The notes under the pieces: generated by a model
Database searches by the model: none
The model's input: only the letters and a program-made list of their open reading frames with translations
Told to the model about the DNA's origin: nothing
Source: Clostridium sp. CAG:508
Lineage (GTDB): Bacteria > Bacillota > Clostridia > TANB77 > CAG-508
Assembly (NCBI GenBank): GCA_000435755.1
Contig: FR889108.1
Span: forward strand, 5,352-30,279
DNA length: 24,928 nt
Reading direction: 5' to 3'
In this document: positions 1 through 8,029 of the stretch, piece after piece
Layout of the letters: each line of letters opens with the position of its first letter
Numbering within the stretch: the stretch's first letter is position 1
Program-made: the position numbers and the translations under genes

Positions 1-1
1 T

Positions 2-1984
2 TTAGAAGGAATGCCGAGACAAGCTTCAACACATGCTTGTGGTATAGTTATTACAAAAGAACCAGTAGTAAGCTATGTACCACTTTACGTAAGAGATGGA
101 GCTATATCAACACAATATATAATGACAACACTAGAAGAACTTGGACTTTTAAAAATGGATTTTTTAGGACTAAGAACATTAACTGTTATTCAAGATACAA
201 TAGACTTGGTAAAACAAAATCAAGGAATAGATGTTAAGTTTGACGAAAAGATGAATGATCCTAAGGTATACAAACTATGGCAAAATGGAGAATCAGTTGG
301 TATATTTCAATTTGAAAGTCAAGGAATGACAAACTTCATGAAGGAATTAAAACCAGACTGCTTGGAAGATATAATTGCCGGAGTTTCTTTATACAGACCT
401 GGCCCAATGGATCAAATACCAAGATATATTGCAAATAAAAAAGATCCAGAACATGCAGTATATACACATCCAGCACTAAAACCAATTCTTGAAGTTACTT
501 ATGGCTGTATGGTTTACCAAGAACAAGTTATGCAAATAGTTAGAGACTTAGCTGGTTATTCATTAGGTAGAGCTGACTTAGTAAGAAGAGCCATGGGTAA
601 GAAAAAGCTAGATGTAATGGCAAAGGAAAGAGAAATATTTATACATGGACAAACAGATGAAAATGGAAATATTGTTGTTCCTGGTTGCATTAGAAATGGT
701 ATAGATGAACAGTCTGCAAATAAAATATTTGACGAAATGGCTGAATTTGCTAAATATGCATTTAACAAGTCACATGCTGCAGCTTATGCTGTTGTATCAT
801 ATAGAACAGCATATTTAAAAGCATATTACCCAACAGAATTTATGGCAGCAATGCTTAACAGCTTTTTAGGAAACTTAGATAAAGTGCCTGGTTATATTGA
901 AGAATGTAAAAGACTATCAATTCAAATATTAAAACCAGATATAAATAAAAGCTATACAAGGTTTACAGTTGATAAAAATCAAATTCGTTTTGGACTTGGA
1001 AGCATTAAAAATGTTGGAACAGCTGCTGTTGACGAAATAGTAGAAGAAAGAACAAAACATGGAGAATTTAAAGATTTTAGCGATTTCTGTGAAAGAATAA
1101 AAGAAACAACAGTTAATAAAAAATGTATTGAAAGTTTAATAAAAGCAGGAGCTTTTGATGAACTAGGACAAACAAGAAAGACTTTGATGTTATCTTATGA
1201 AAATATTATTGATACAATAAGCAACGATAAAAAAGGATTTGATGGTCAGGTTTCAATGTTTGACTTAGGAGGAGAAACTCAAAATGAAGAAATAAAATAT
1301 AATTATATAATTGAACCTGAATATGATGAAAAAGAGAAACTTTCAATGGAAAAAGAAATGCTAGGAATATATATTTCAGGACATCCACTAGAAAAATTGA
1401 GAACACAAATTGAAGCAAAAACCACAATAAATAGCTTGAAATTAAGAGAAATATCAGAACCAAGTGAAATAGAAGAAGATGAGAAAATTACAGAATATCA
1501 AGACGGGCAAAATGTAATATATGCAGGCATAGTAACAAGTGTTAAAAAGAAATATACTAAAAACAATACAATTATGGCATTTGTTACAATTGAAGATTTA
1601 TATGGTGCAACTGAATTTATAGTTTTTGATAGTTGCTATAGACAATGTTCTGATATATTAGTAAATGATAATATTGTTGAAGTAGAAGGTAGGCTAAGTA
1701 TTAGAGAAGATGAAGAACCTAAAATTGTAGCTAGAACAATAAAAGAATTTGCAGAAATCAAGAAAAAGGCATTTGAATTAAATGTTACAAATCTTAACGA
1801 AGAAACTAAAGAAAAACTTAAAGGTGCAATATACTTCTTCAATGGAGAAAGAAGTAATATGCAAATGCAAATAAGAAACGGAGAAAAACTTGATAAAGCA
1901 GGTGGAATTTATATGACACCAGAAATTTTAAAACAATTTCAAGAGCTAGTCGGAGAAGAAAACGCTCAAATAGTAACAATATAA
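2..1984 (+). CDS. dnaE: DNA polymerase III subunit alpha, DnaE type (3' part, 5' end outside window)
   Basis: This is the replicative DNA polymerase catalytic subunit, cut by the left edge; the frame is open from base 2 and reads LEGMPRQAS, a conserved internal DnaE block, so ATG 11 is not a start. About 660 C-terminal residues remain. Counting from ATG 11, KMDFLGLRTLT at 48-58 carries the third catalytic aspartate (D50); the first two lie upstream of the window. The fingers-type blocks GIFQFES and YRPGPM follow, then a helix-hairpin-helix region (GLGSIKNVG) and a C-terminal OB fold (VIYAGIVTSV, then FVTIEDLYG) that binds single-stranded DNA. The OB fold after the polymerase core marks this as DnaE rather than PolC, which also has an internal exonuclease domain. 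No strong terminator follows the stop; the next gene has its own promoter 20 bases on. Confidence 0.96.
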   Translation, partial: LEGMPRQASTHACGIVITKEPVVSYVPLYVRDGAISTQYIMTTLEELGLLKMDFLGLRTLTVIQDTIDLVKQNQGIDVKFDEKMNDPKVYKLWQNGESVGIFQFESQGMTNFMKELKPDCLEDIIAGVSLYRPGPMDQIPRYIANKKDPEHAVYTHPALKPILEVTYGCMVYQEQVMQIVRDLAGYSLGRADLVRRAMGKKKLDVMAKEREIFIHGQTDENGNIVVPGCIRNGIDEQSANKIFDEMAEFAKYAFNKSHAAAYAVVSYRTAYLKAYYPTEFMAAMLNSFLGNLDKVPGYIEECKRLSIQILKPDINKSYTRFTVDKNQIRFGLGSIKNVGTAAVDEIVEERTKHGEFKDFSDFCERIKETTVNKKCIESLIKAGAFDELGQTRKTLMLSYENIIDTISNDKKGFDGQVSMFDLGGETQNEEIKYNYIIEPEYDEKEKLSMEKEMLGIYISGHPLEKLRTQIEAKTTINSLKLREISEPSEIEEDEKITEYQDGQNVIYAGIVTSVKKKYTKNNTIMAFVTIEDLYGATEFIVFDSCYRQCSDILVNDNIVEVEGRLSIREDEEPKIVARTIKEFAEIKKKAFELNVTNLNEETKEKLKGAIYFFNGERSNMQMQIRNGEKLDKAGGIYMTPEILKQFQELVGEENAQIVTI

Positions 1985-2004
1985 GTACTTCCACTTTTTA
2001 CTTC

Positions 2005-2034
2005 TTGACAAAATATATAACTTAATATTACAAT
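2005..2034 (+). promoter_or_regulatory. Sigma-A-like promoter of the wall-hydrolase gene
   Basis: TTGACA at 2005-2010 and TACAAT at 2029-2034 are separated by 18 bases. It lies just after the dnaE stop and 18 bases before the downstream ATG, so the hydrolase is probably transcribed independently, with a very short leader. Confidence 0.6.
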
Positions 2035-2051
2035 AAAATTAGGTGAAACAA

Positions 2052-3275
2052 ATGAAAAATCAAGTACTAAAAACTACATTAAAACTAATAACTGCTGTTT
2101 TATTAATTACAATAATTACAGTGGTTATTTATATTGCATATTTAGTACTTTCACAAAACAAAACAACATATGCTTCTACTCCAAATGAAGAAACTTATGA
2201 AGTTGTAGAAAATAATGAAATAGATATAAATAAAATAATAGAAAAAAATACTCAAAATACCAAAAAAGAAGAAATAATAAAAAAAGAAATAGATTTGGAA
2301 TATACTACGAAATATACTAATAATCCGGATTTGCCAACAGGAATTATACAAGTAGTTCAAGAAGGAATAGATGGAAAACAAGAAATAATAACCAAGAAAA
2401 CTTATGAAGGTGATAAACTTATTACAGAAGAACAAGTTGGAAGTACTATCACAAAAGCATCAACAAACAAAATTGTTGAAATTGGTACAGGACCTTATAA
2501 GTCAAATTATAAAGTGAAAATAGGGGACAAGCTCTATCTTACCACTAGTTTCTTAGCTATTAGAATTGAACCAAAAGAGGAGAGTGAAAAACTTATAACT
2601 TTATATAAAAATACAAAAGTGGAATTGATGGCAAAGCAAGGAAATTGGTATAAAGTTAAGTATCAAACATATATTGGTTGGGCGAAAGCAGAATGTTTTA
2701 CATATTTAAATCCAAATGAATCAAAACAAGAACAAATAACTGCACCAAATAGTAAATATACAAAACAACAATTGTTAAATACACTAAGTTTTAATATGAA
2801 ATTGAATAAACCTAGTGGATTGTCTTTAGAACAATTTAAAAAAGTTTTTGCTAATGAGAAAAAAGACAAATCAAACATATTTAAAAACAATGCACAATAT
2901 TTCTATTATGCAGAAAAACAATATAATGTAAACGGCATATTTATTGCAGCTGTAGCAATACACGAAAGTGGTTGGGGAGGTTCGAGCATAGCGACAAACA
3001 AAAAGAATTTGTTTGGATATGGTGCTTATGATAGAGACTCCTACAATAGTGCATATGATTTTGAAGACTATTCAGAAGGAATAGATTTACTGGCAAGAGT
3101 GTTTACAAAATATTATTTAAATCCAAAAGGAACTAAAATATATGATGGAAATACAGCAGACGGAAGTTACTACAATGGACCAACACTTACAGGAGTTAAT
3201 GTAAAATATGCAACAGACAAAAAATGGGCAAATGGAGTATATTATTGGATGAAATATTTATATAATAACTTATAA
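2052..3275 (+). CDS. Membrane-anchored G5 / SH3 / GH73 N-acetylglucosaminidase (peptidoglycan hydrolase)
   Basis: A 407-residue cell-wall hydrolase. Residues 10-34 form one hydrophobic segment, which could be an uncleaved signal-anchor. Residues about 80-147 match a G5 domain (the NPDLPTG, VVQEG, GDK and TNKIVEIGTG pattern). Residues about 158-217 are a bacterial SH3 domain (FLAIRIEP, GNWYKVKY, GW), a likely wall-binding module. Residues about 255-407 are a GH73 glucosaminidase of the LytD/FlgJ type; AIHESGWG contains the presumed catalytic E305. The enzyme should cut glycan strands outside the membrane. ATG 2052 is chosen over GTG 2043 because AGGTGA at 2041-2046 is the ribosome site and overlaps the GTG. 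It has its own promoter and terminator, so it is monocistronic. Domains are clear; which growth step it serves is not visible. Confidence 0.87.
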   Translation: MKNQVLKTTLKLITAVLLITIITVVIYIAYLVLSQNKTTYASTPNEETYEVVENNEIDINKIIEKNTQNTKKEEIIKKEIDLEYTTKYTNNPDLPTGIIQVVQEGIDGKQEIITKKTYEGDKLITEEQVGSTITKASTNKIVEIGTGPYKSNYKVKIGDKLYLTTSFLAIRIEPKEESEKLITLYKNTKVELMAKQGNWYKVKYQTYIGWAKAECFTYLNPNESKQEQITAPNSKYTKQQLLNTLSFNMKLNKPSGLSLEQFKKVFANEKKDKSNIFKNNAQYFYYAEKQYNVNGIFIAAVAIHESGWGGSSIATNKKNLFGYGAYDRDSYNSAYDFEDYSEGIDLLARVFTKYYLNPKGTKIYDGNTADGSYYNGPTLTGVNVKYATDKKWANGVYYWMKYLYNNL

Positions 3276-3277
3276 GA

Positions 3278-3316
3278 AAAAAACTGGAGATTTTTTCAAA
3301 AATCTCTAGTTTTTTC
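3278..3316 (+). terminator. Rho-independent terminator after the GH73 gene
   Basis: A long inverted repeat, 3278-3295 with 3298-3315, with a GGAGA/TCTCT core flanked by A and T runs and one G-T wobble, followed by T-rich sequence. The A/T flanks make it possibly bidirectional. Confidence 0.85.
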
Positions 3317-3345
3317 TTGCTATTTTCTTTACTTTATTGTATCAT
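3317..3345 (+). promoter_or_regulatory. Possible promoter of the 3387-7240 cluster
   Basis: TTGCTA at 3317-3322 and TATCAT at 3340-3345 with a 17-base spacer, between the preceding terminator and the next gene. Both boxes depart from consensus, but some promoter is needed here because a strong terminator precedes it. Confidence 0.4.
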
Positions 3346-3386
3346 ATAGTATATGAAAAAATAAAAATTGAAAAGGGGCAACATTT

Positions 3387-3794
3387 ATGAAAAAAATAGT
3401 CGCAATATTATTTATTTTATTATTTATATTTGGAACAGTTACAGTATATGCAAGTAACACAAACCAAAATGTATTAACATCAGAAACAGCAACTACAAAT
3501 TTAGTTGAAATGAAAGATAAAGCCTTAAAGGCACTAGAAGATTATCAAGTAGCATATGGTAATAACACGTATGGATTAGTTGCATACATCTTAAATATTG
3601 TTAGAATATATAGTATTCCTTTTGGATTTGTAGGAATAGTATTCGCAGCAATTTATCGTTATGTTATAGGTATTAGAAAATTAGATGTTCAAGACAAAGG
3701 ATTTGGTGTATTAGTTGCCATTATAACAGTAATGGTGATTTGCCAAGTATTACCATTGATTTTTGCGATAGTTGTTAGAGGTTGGAGGGGTTAA
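3387..3794 (+). CDS. Small exported protein with two membrane helices, VirB2/TrbC-like layout
   Basis: 135 residues, function not recognised. Residues 1-22 look like a classical signal peptide (KK, then a hydrophobic run) with a likely cleavage after VYA. A polar stretch to about residue 60 follows, then two hydrophobic helices (about 64-92 and 104-131) joined by a short charged loop (RKLDVQDKG). Signal peptide plus two helices in a mature protein of about 113 residues is the layout of VirB2/TrbC-type pilins, but I see no diagnostic sequence motif, so this is an analogy of shape only. AAGGGG at 3373-3378 precedes ATG 3387 by 8 bases. The stop lies 5 bases before the next ATG, and this gene's end holds the next gene's ribosome site, so the two are probably co-transcribed and may be translationally coupled. 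Confidence 0.75.
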   Translation: MKKIVAILFILLFIFGTVTVYASNTNQNVLTSETATTNLVEMKDKALKALEDYQVAYGNNTYGLVAYILNIVRIYSIPFGFVGIVFAAIYRYVIGIRKLDVQDKGFGVLVAIITVMVICQVLPLIFAIVVRGWRG

Positions 3795-3799
3795 AACAA

Positions 3800-6142
3800 A
3801 TGAAGGTATTATTTGCAGTTAATAATGAAAATATTTCTGAGTCGATCACAAAAAAATATCAACAAGAATACAAAGAAATTATCTCTGCAAAAAACGTATA
3901 TTATTTTAATGCAATAGTTAAAGAATTACAAAGAGATAAAACTTATGATAGAATAGTTATAAGTGAAGATTTACAACCATTTTCAAATAATAATTATGAA
4001 CAGATAGACAAATTTATATTTGAAAAATTGGATAGTATTAGTGATGAGGCAACACAACAAAATGGAAATGACATTCCAATAATTTTAATTTGTGCAGATA
4101 GAAGAGAAAAATCTGATGCATTATTAGTAAAATTATTTGGAATAGGTGTATATAATGCTCTTATTGGAAAAGATAGGAGTATTACTGAAGTGTGTAAATT
4201 AATAAATCATCCTCGCAGTAAAAAAGAAGCGAAAATGTATTATCATGTGGATTCAGAGGATGTAGATTATAAAGCAGAAAATGAAGGAGACGTTAGTGAA
4301 GTCGAAATTCAAAATATATTAAATCACTATAAGAAACTAGGAAGAAATGAGGAAAAGTATGTTGAAAGCTTTGAACATATAGCTAGTCAATATACAGATC
4401 CTCAATTAAGACTAATTGCAAAATTTTTACCTTTAAATGTCAAAGCAGTATTAGAAGCTAATAGTCCAAAGTACCAAGAGGTAGTATCTTTTGGAACAGC
4501 GACAACAAGCAGACCAAAATACAATGATTATGCTAAAAATAATCAACCAAAAAGAGAACCGAAAAAAGAAGAATCAAATCTGGAAATAATCCAAAAAAAT
4601 TTAAGTAAAAATAGAATAACAGAACCAGTTATTATACCATCTTCAATAAGCACTGATAAAATTAAAAAAGTAAAACCAGTTGAACTACCTAAAGCAGAAA
4701 AAATTGAAAAAGAGGAAGCACCAAATATTGCAAATTTAGACAGTGCATTTGAAGATATTGTACCAACAGCAAAGTCAGAGGTTGAACCAATTAGAAAAGT
4801 TACTGTTGAACCAACAGTTGAACTAGAAGCTGAATCAGTACAACCAAAAAGGAGAGGCAGACCTAGAAAAATACAAACTGAAGAGCCAGTAACTAATGTA
4901 GTAAAAAGAGGAAGAGGCAGACCTAAGAAACAAGTAGAAGAACCTGTACAAGAAGTTGCTCAAAGCGAAGAAATTGAAGCACCAGAATTACCTATGCCGG
5001 AAGAAGAAACATCACCACTAAATCTATTTGAATTAGGAGAAGAAGACGAAACTCCAAAAGCAACAACAAGTTCTGATGATGATATGATTTTACCAGGTTT
5101 AGATTCAGATTTTTTATTCGAACAAGAAGCTGAAAGTCCAATTGGAGAAAATACTGCAATGAATGAAACACCACAAAAAGTTGAAAGAATAGAGTCATTT
5201 AAAGAACCAACAACTCCAGTAACTCCAATAGCTCCAACAACTAATAACAGTTACAATAGCATGAATACGGCTAGTATGTTAACGAAAGATAAAAAAGTGG
5301 TTGCATTTGTTGGAACTTCAAAAAACGGTACATCATTCTTAGTTAACAATACGGCAGAGCTACTTTCACAAAAAGGAATAAATGTAGCAATTTTAGATTT
5401 GACAAGAAATAAAAATGCATATTATATATACACAGAGAATGAAGAAAATCTAAGAAATGTAGCATATTCTTGTATAGAAAATTTAAAGATTGGAAATGCA
5501 CAAGGAATTCAAGTTCATAAAAACTTAACTGTGTATACTACACTTCCAGGTGATACACAAGCTGAAAGCGACTATACAAATATATTAGCAACTTTAACTA
5601 AAAATTATTCGCTAGTTATTTTAGATTGTGATTTTGAAACTGATTATAACTATTTTGCACAAGTGCAAGAAATATATTTAGTACAAAGCTTGGATATATT
5701 AACGATACAACCACTTACTGCATTTTTAAGAAATTTAAAAGCTAAAAACATGTTAAATCCAGAAAAAATAAGAATTGTATTAAATAAAATGGTAAACTTA
5801 AAAAGTGTTAATGAGAAAACCATTATTGGAGGAATTGCATATTACAATGATCCAGCAATGTCATTTATGACAGAATTATTTAATAAAGATACAGTTAATT
5901 ACTGTACAATTCCATTTGAAGAACAAACTTATGCTAAATATTTAGATGGAATCATTAACTGTAAAATAACTCTAAATGGATATTCTAAGAATTTTATTGC
6001 ATCACTTAATGTATTAGGCGATATGGTATATCCTTTGATAAACAATAATGCAAGAAATAACTCATACAGTAGTTATAATCCAAACAATTCTTTTTCACCA
6101 AGCATGAATAATACATTAAATAGAATGAAAAATAATTATTAA
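3800..6142 (+). CDS. CpaE/TadZ/MinD-like protein with two AT-hooks and a degenerate P-loop
   Basis: 780 residues in three parts. Residues 1-140 resemble a receiver-like domain (MKVLFAVNNEN, then YDRIVISEDL and IPIILICADR), as in CpaE and TadZ. Residues about 150-490 are a low-complexity, Glu/Pro/Lys-rich linker containing two AT-hooks: RRGRPRK at 351-357 and KRGRGRPKK at 369-377. Residues about 495-740 are a MinD/ParA-like fold with the hydrophobic strand VVAFVG, loop GTSKNGTS (505-512), strand VAILDL, and Walker-B-like VILDCD (D609, D611). The canonical GxxxxGK[ST] lysine is Thr511, so ATP binding or hydrolysis may be lost, as in some TadZ-like proteins. The tail is Asn/Ser-rich. ATG 3800 is chosen over TTG 3782 because GGAGGGG at 3784-3790 sits 9 bases upstream. 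No other Tad or type IV pilus genes are present. Domain reading is fair; function is unknown. Confidence 0.78.
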   Translation: MKVLFAVNNENISESITKKYQQEYKEIISAKNVYYFNAIVKELQRDKTYDRIVISEDLQPFSNNNYEQIDKFIFEKLDSISDEATQQNGNDIPIILICADRREKSDALLVKLFGIGVYNALIGKDRSITEVCKLINHPRSKKEAKMYYHVDSEDVDYKAENEGDVSEVEIQNILNHYKKLGRNEEKYVESFEHIASQYTDPQLRLIAKFLPLNVKAVLEANSPKYQEVVSFGTATTSRPKYNDYAKNNQPKREPKKEESNLEIIQKNLSKNRITEPVIIPSSISTDKIKKVKPVELPKAEKIEKEEAPNIANLDSAFEDIVPTAKSEVEPIRKVTVEPTVELEAESVQPKRRGRPRKIQTEEPVTNVVKRGRGRPKKQVEEPVQEVAQSEEIEAPELPMPEEETSPLNLFELGEEDETPKATTSSDDDMILPGLDSDFLFEQEAESPIGENTAMNETPQKVERIESFKEPTTPVTPIAPTTNNSYNSMNTASMLTKDKKVVAFVGTSKNGTSFLVNNTAELLSQKGINVAILDLTRNKNAYYIYTENEENLRNVAYSCIENLKIGNAQGIQVHKNLTVYTTLPGDTQAESDYTNILATLTKNYSLVILDCDFETDYNYFAQVQEIYLVQSLDILTIQPLTAFLRNLKAKNMLNPEKIRIVLNKMVNLKSVNEKTIIGGIAYYNDPAMSFMTELFNKDTVNYCTIPFEEQTYAKYLDGIINCKITLNGYSKNFIASLNVLGDMVYPLINNNARNNSYSSYNPNNSFSPSMNNTLNRMKNNY
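4853..4925 (+). repeat. Direct repeat encoding the paired AT-hooks
   Basis: AGAGGCAGACCTA occurs at 4853-4865 and again at 4913-4925, exactly 60 bases (20 codons) apart and in the same frame. Each copy encodes the RGRP core of an AT-hook. The exact spacing suggests a small in-frame duplication, though selection for the same peptide could also keep the bases alike. Confidence 0.8.
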
Positions 6143-6181
6143 ACATTATAAAACATTAAACATTGTAAAAGAGGTGATTTT

Positions 6182-7240
6182 TTGATACTAGCAATCATAA
6201 TTGTATTGATAATAATAGTTATATGTTTATTTTTCTATAACTTATCAATAAGTAAAAAAATAGAAAATTTTAATAATATAAACCAAAAAATAACAAATTT
6301 AAATATATTACAGGACTTTATGAATACTATTAGTGAAGTTACCTCTGTTAATGAAAAGATTGAAAAGATAAATAACATTTTAATTGAAAGGTATAATATT
6401 AAGTATTCAACAATAGTTATATATAACGGTACAGAATATGTGGTGAGAGCATCAAATGTTGAACAAAAACATTGGGATACATTGAGAAATTTACAAAATG
6501 AAGAAATATTTAAAGACAGTATACAAACAGCAACACCTAAATATATTACTATCGAACGAGAGGGAGAAAGACTTCCATATCAAAAAATGGAGTTTGGAAG
6601 AGCTAAATCGGCAATGTTTTTCCCACTTTATGTAGAAAATGTATATATTGGATATTGGATTATAGAAGGAAGCAAACCACATGAATTTGATAATGTTGAT
6701 ACAACTATATTAGAAGTTATAAAAAATAATATTGTATCTGTATTAAAAACAGTTGAAAATCAGCAAGTGATTGAGAACATAGTAAGAGAAGACAAATTTA
6801 CTAGTTTAAAATCTGCAGAGTATCTATTTGGTGAAGGTAAAAAAATCATTGATAAATATACAACTTCAACAGTATGTTTATTTAAAATTACTAATCTAGA
6901 AGATATAAACGAAAATTTTAGTAGAGAAACAGGAAATCAAATAGTAACAGCTGTAAGTGAAGAAGTAAGTTCAAATTTAGCAGAAGAATATATTCTGGTT
7001 AGATATATGGGACCAAAATTTGCTATAGTATTTTCAGGAATTGAATTAAATGCAATAGTTAGCTTTATGGGGCAATTAAAAGAAAAGATAGAAAAAATAG
7101 AAATTGAAGGAGCTAATCCAAAAATAAATATTGTTTTATCTACATATTACAAAGGAACAGCATTGGAAGGACTTACTAAGAAATTGGAAGAATATTTAGA
7201 TGAAGCAGATAAAGAAGAAAATACAATCAATTATTTATAA
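6182..7240 (+). CDS. Membrane-anchored GAF-like / degenerate GGDEF protein
   Basis: 352 residues. Residues 1-20 are one hydrophobic helix, then a short coiled-coil-like stretch to about 65. Residues about 45-190 look like a GAF sensor domain (TIVIYNG, then SAMFFPLYVENVYIGYWIIEG). Residues about 200-345 follow the GGDEF fold: EDKFTSLKSAEYLF stands where DxLTGLxNRxxF is expected, and RYMGPKFAIVF (274-284) where RyGGDEFaill is expected. The GGDEF signature reads MGPKF, so diguanylate cyclase activity is unlikely; a structural or ligand-binding role is more plausible. The start is TTG 6182 behind GAGGTGA at 6171-6177. It lies 39 bases after the AT-hook gene with no terminator between, and 13 bases before ireB, so one transcript probably runs through all of them. 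Confidence 0.75.
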   Translation: MILAIIIVLIIIVICLFFYNLSISKKIENFNNINQKITNLNILQDFMNTISEVTSVNEKIEKINNILIERYNIKYSTIVIYNGTEYVVRASNVEQKHWDTLRNLQNEEIFKDSIQTATPKYITIEREGERLPYQKMEFGRAKSAMFFPLYVENVYIGYWIIEGSKPHEFDNVDTTILEVIKNNIVSVLKTVENQQVIENIVREDKFTSLKSAEYLFGEGKKIIDKYTTSTVCLFKITNLEDINENFSRETGNQIVTAVSEEVSSNLAEEYILVRYMGPKFAIVFSGIELNAIVSFMGQLKEKIEKIEIEGANPKINIVLSTYYKGTALEGLTKKLEEYLDEADKEENTINYL

Positions 7241-7253
7241 GGGGGAAGGTTAT

Positions 7254-7508
7254 ATGATATCTGATGAAACTGTCAGCTTTAAAGTTGAAAAAGACAAAAA
7301 TATTAAAGCAAAGGAAATTTTAAAAGAAGTATACCATGCTCTAGAAGAAAAAGGATATAATCCAATAAATCAAATAGTTGGATATATTTTATCAGGAGAC
7401 CCAACATACATTACGAGTCATAATGATGCAAGGAATCTAATTAGACAAATTGAGAGAGATGAACTACTTGAAAAAATGGTAAAAAACTATATTGGATTGG
7501 AAGAATAG
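7254..7508 (+). CDS. ireB: IreB family regulatory phosphoprotein (UPF0297)
   Basis: 84 residues. The block YNPINQIVGYILSGDPTYI (36-54) followed by NDARNLIRQIERDE is the family hallmark. In Enterococcus, IreB is phosphorylated on N-terminal threonines by the PASTA kinase IreK and modulates cephalosporin resistance and envelope homeostasis. Here MISDETVSF keeps one such threonine (T6), while the other position appears to be Ser3. A longer frame exists upstream, but ATG 7254 is the start because GGGGGAAGG (7241-7249) lies just before it and the protein then matches the family length. It is followed at 4 bases by ruvX and then DUF1292, a gene order common in Firmicutes. Confidence 0.93.
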   Translation: MISDETVSFKVEKDKNIKAKEILKEVYHALEEKGYNPINQIVGYILSGDPTYITSHNDARNLIRQIERDELLEKMVKNYIGLEE

Positions 7509-7512
7509 CAAA

Positions 7513-7938
7513 ATGCGAAAATTAGGAATTGATTATGGAGATAGTAGAGTTGGACTAGCCATAACTGATGAACTAAATATAACTGTCCAAGGGTTAGAAA
7601 CAGTACATCACAACGGTAATGATAAACTGGTATTAAAAAGATTAGATGAAATTTTAAATCAATATTCAGTTGATACTTTTGTTATTGGCATGCCAATAAA
7701 CATGGATGGTAGTAAAACTGAAAGAGTTGAAGTGACGGAAAAGTTTATACATAAATTAAGATGCAAATTTCCAAAAATTCCAGTAGAAACAATAGATGAA
7801 AGGCTAACAACTGTAGCAGCACATAAGACTATGAACTATCTTAATATAGATAAAAATAAAAAAAGGCAAATAGTAGATACTATTTCTGCTGTATATATTC
7901 TTGAAACATACATGAATAAGCAGAAGAACAATGCATAA
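7513..7938 (+). CDS. ruvX: RuvX/YqgF family nuclease (putative Holliday junction resolvase, 16S rRNA maturation)
   Basis: 141 residues with an RNase H-like fold. GIDYGDSRVGLAI (5-17) carries D7, the loop VIGMPINMDG (58-67) follows, TIDERLTT (94-101) carries E96, and VDTISAVYILE (121-131) carries D122. These three acids form the expected metal site. The family has been linked both to Holliday junction resolution and to the end maturation of 16S rRNA. ATG 7513 is preferred over TTG 7492: GGAAG at 7499-7503 is 9 bases upstream and the family begins directly with RxLGIDYG. It follows ireB by 4 bases and is co-transcribed with it. Confidence 0.93.
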   Translation: MRKLGIDYGDSRVGLAITDELNITVQGLETVHHNGNDKLVLKRLDEILNQYSVDTFVIGMPINMDGSKTERVEVTEKFIHKLRCKFPKIPVETIDERLTTVAAHKTMNYLNIDKNKKRQIVDTISAVYILETYMNKQKNNA

Positions 7939-7972
7939 ATGTTGAAAAAATAGAAATACTAAAAAATAGATA

Positions 7973-8000
7973 TTAACATTGTAGAAATACAATTTATAAT
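7973..8000 (+). promoter_or_regulatory. Likely internal promoter of the DUF1292 gene
   Basis: TTAACA at 7973-7978 and TATAAT at 7995-8000 with a 16-base spacer, in the 91-base gap between ruvX and the next gene. No terminator precedes it, so read-through from ruvX is also expected. Confidence 0.55.
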
Positions 8001-8029
8001 ATATAAAAAACGAGAGGAGAAAGTTTAAA

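Noticed and set aside
2043..2051. GTG start for the GH73 gene
   Set aside because: The GTG is inside the AGGTGA ribosome site of the ATG at 2052.
3387..7240. A complete Tad, type IV pilus or conjugation system
   Set aside because: No secretion ATPase of the VirB4 or TadA type, prepilin peptidase, or TadB/TadC-like genes are visible; only shape and partial domain resemblance.
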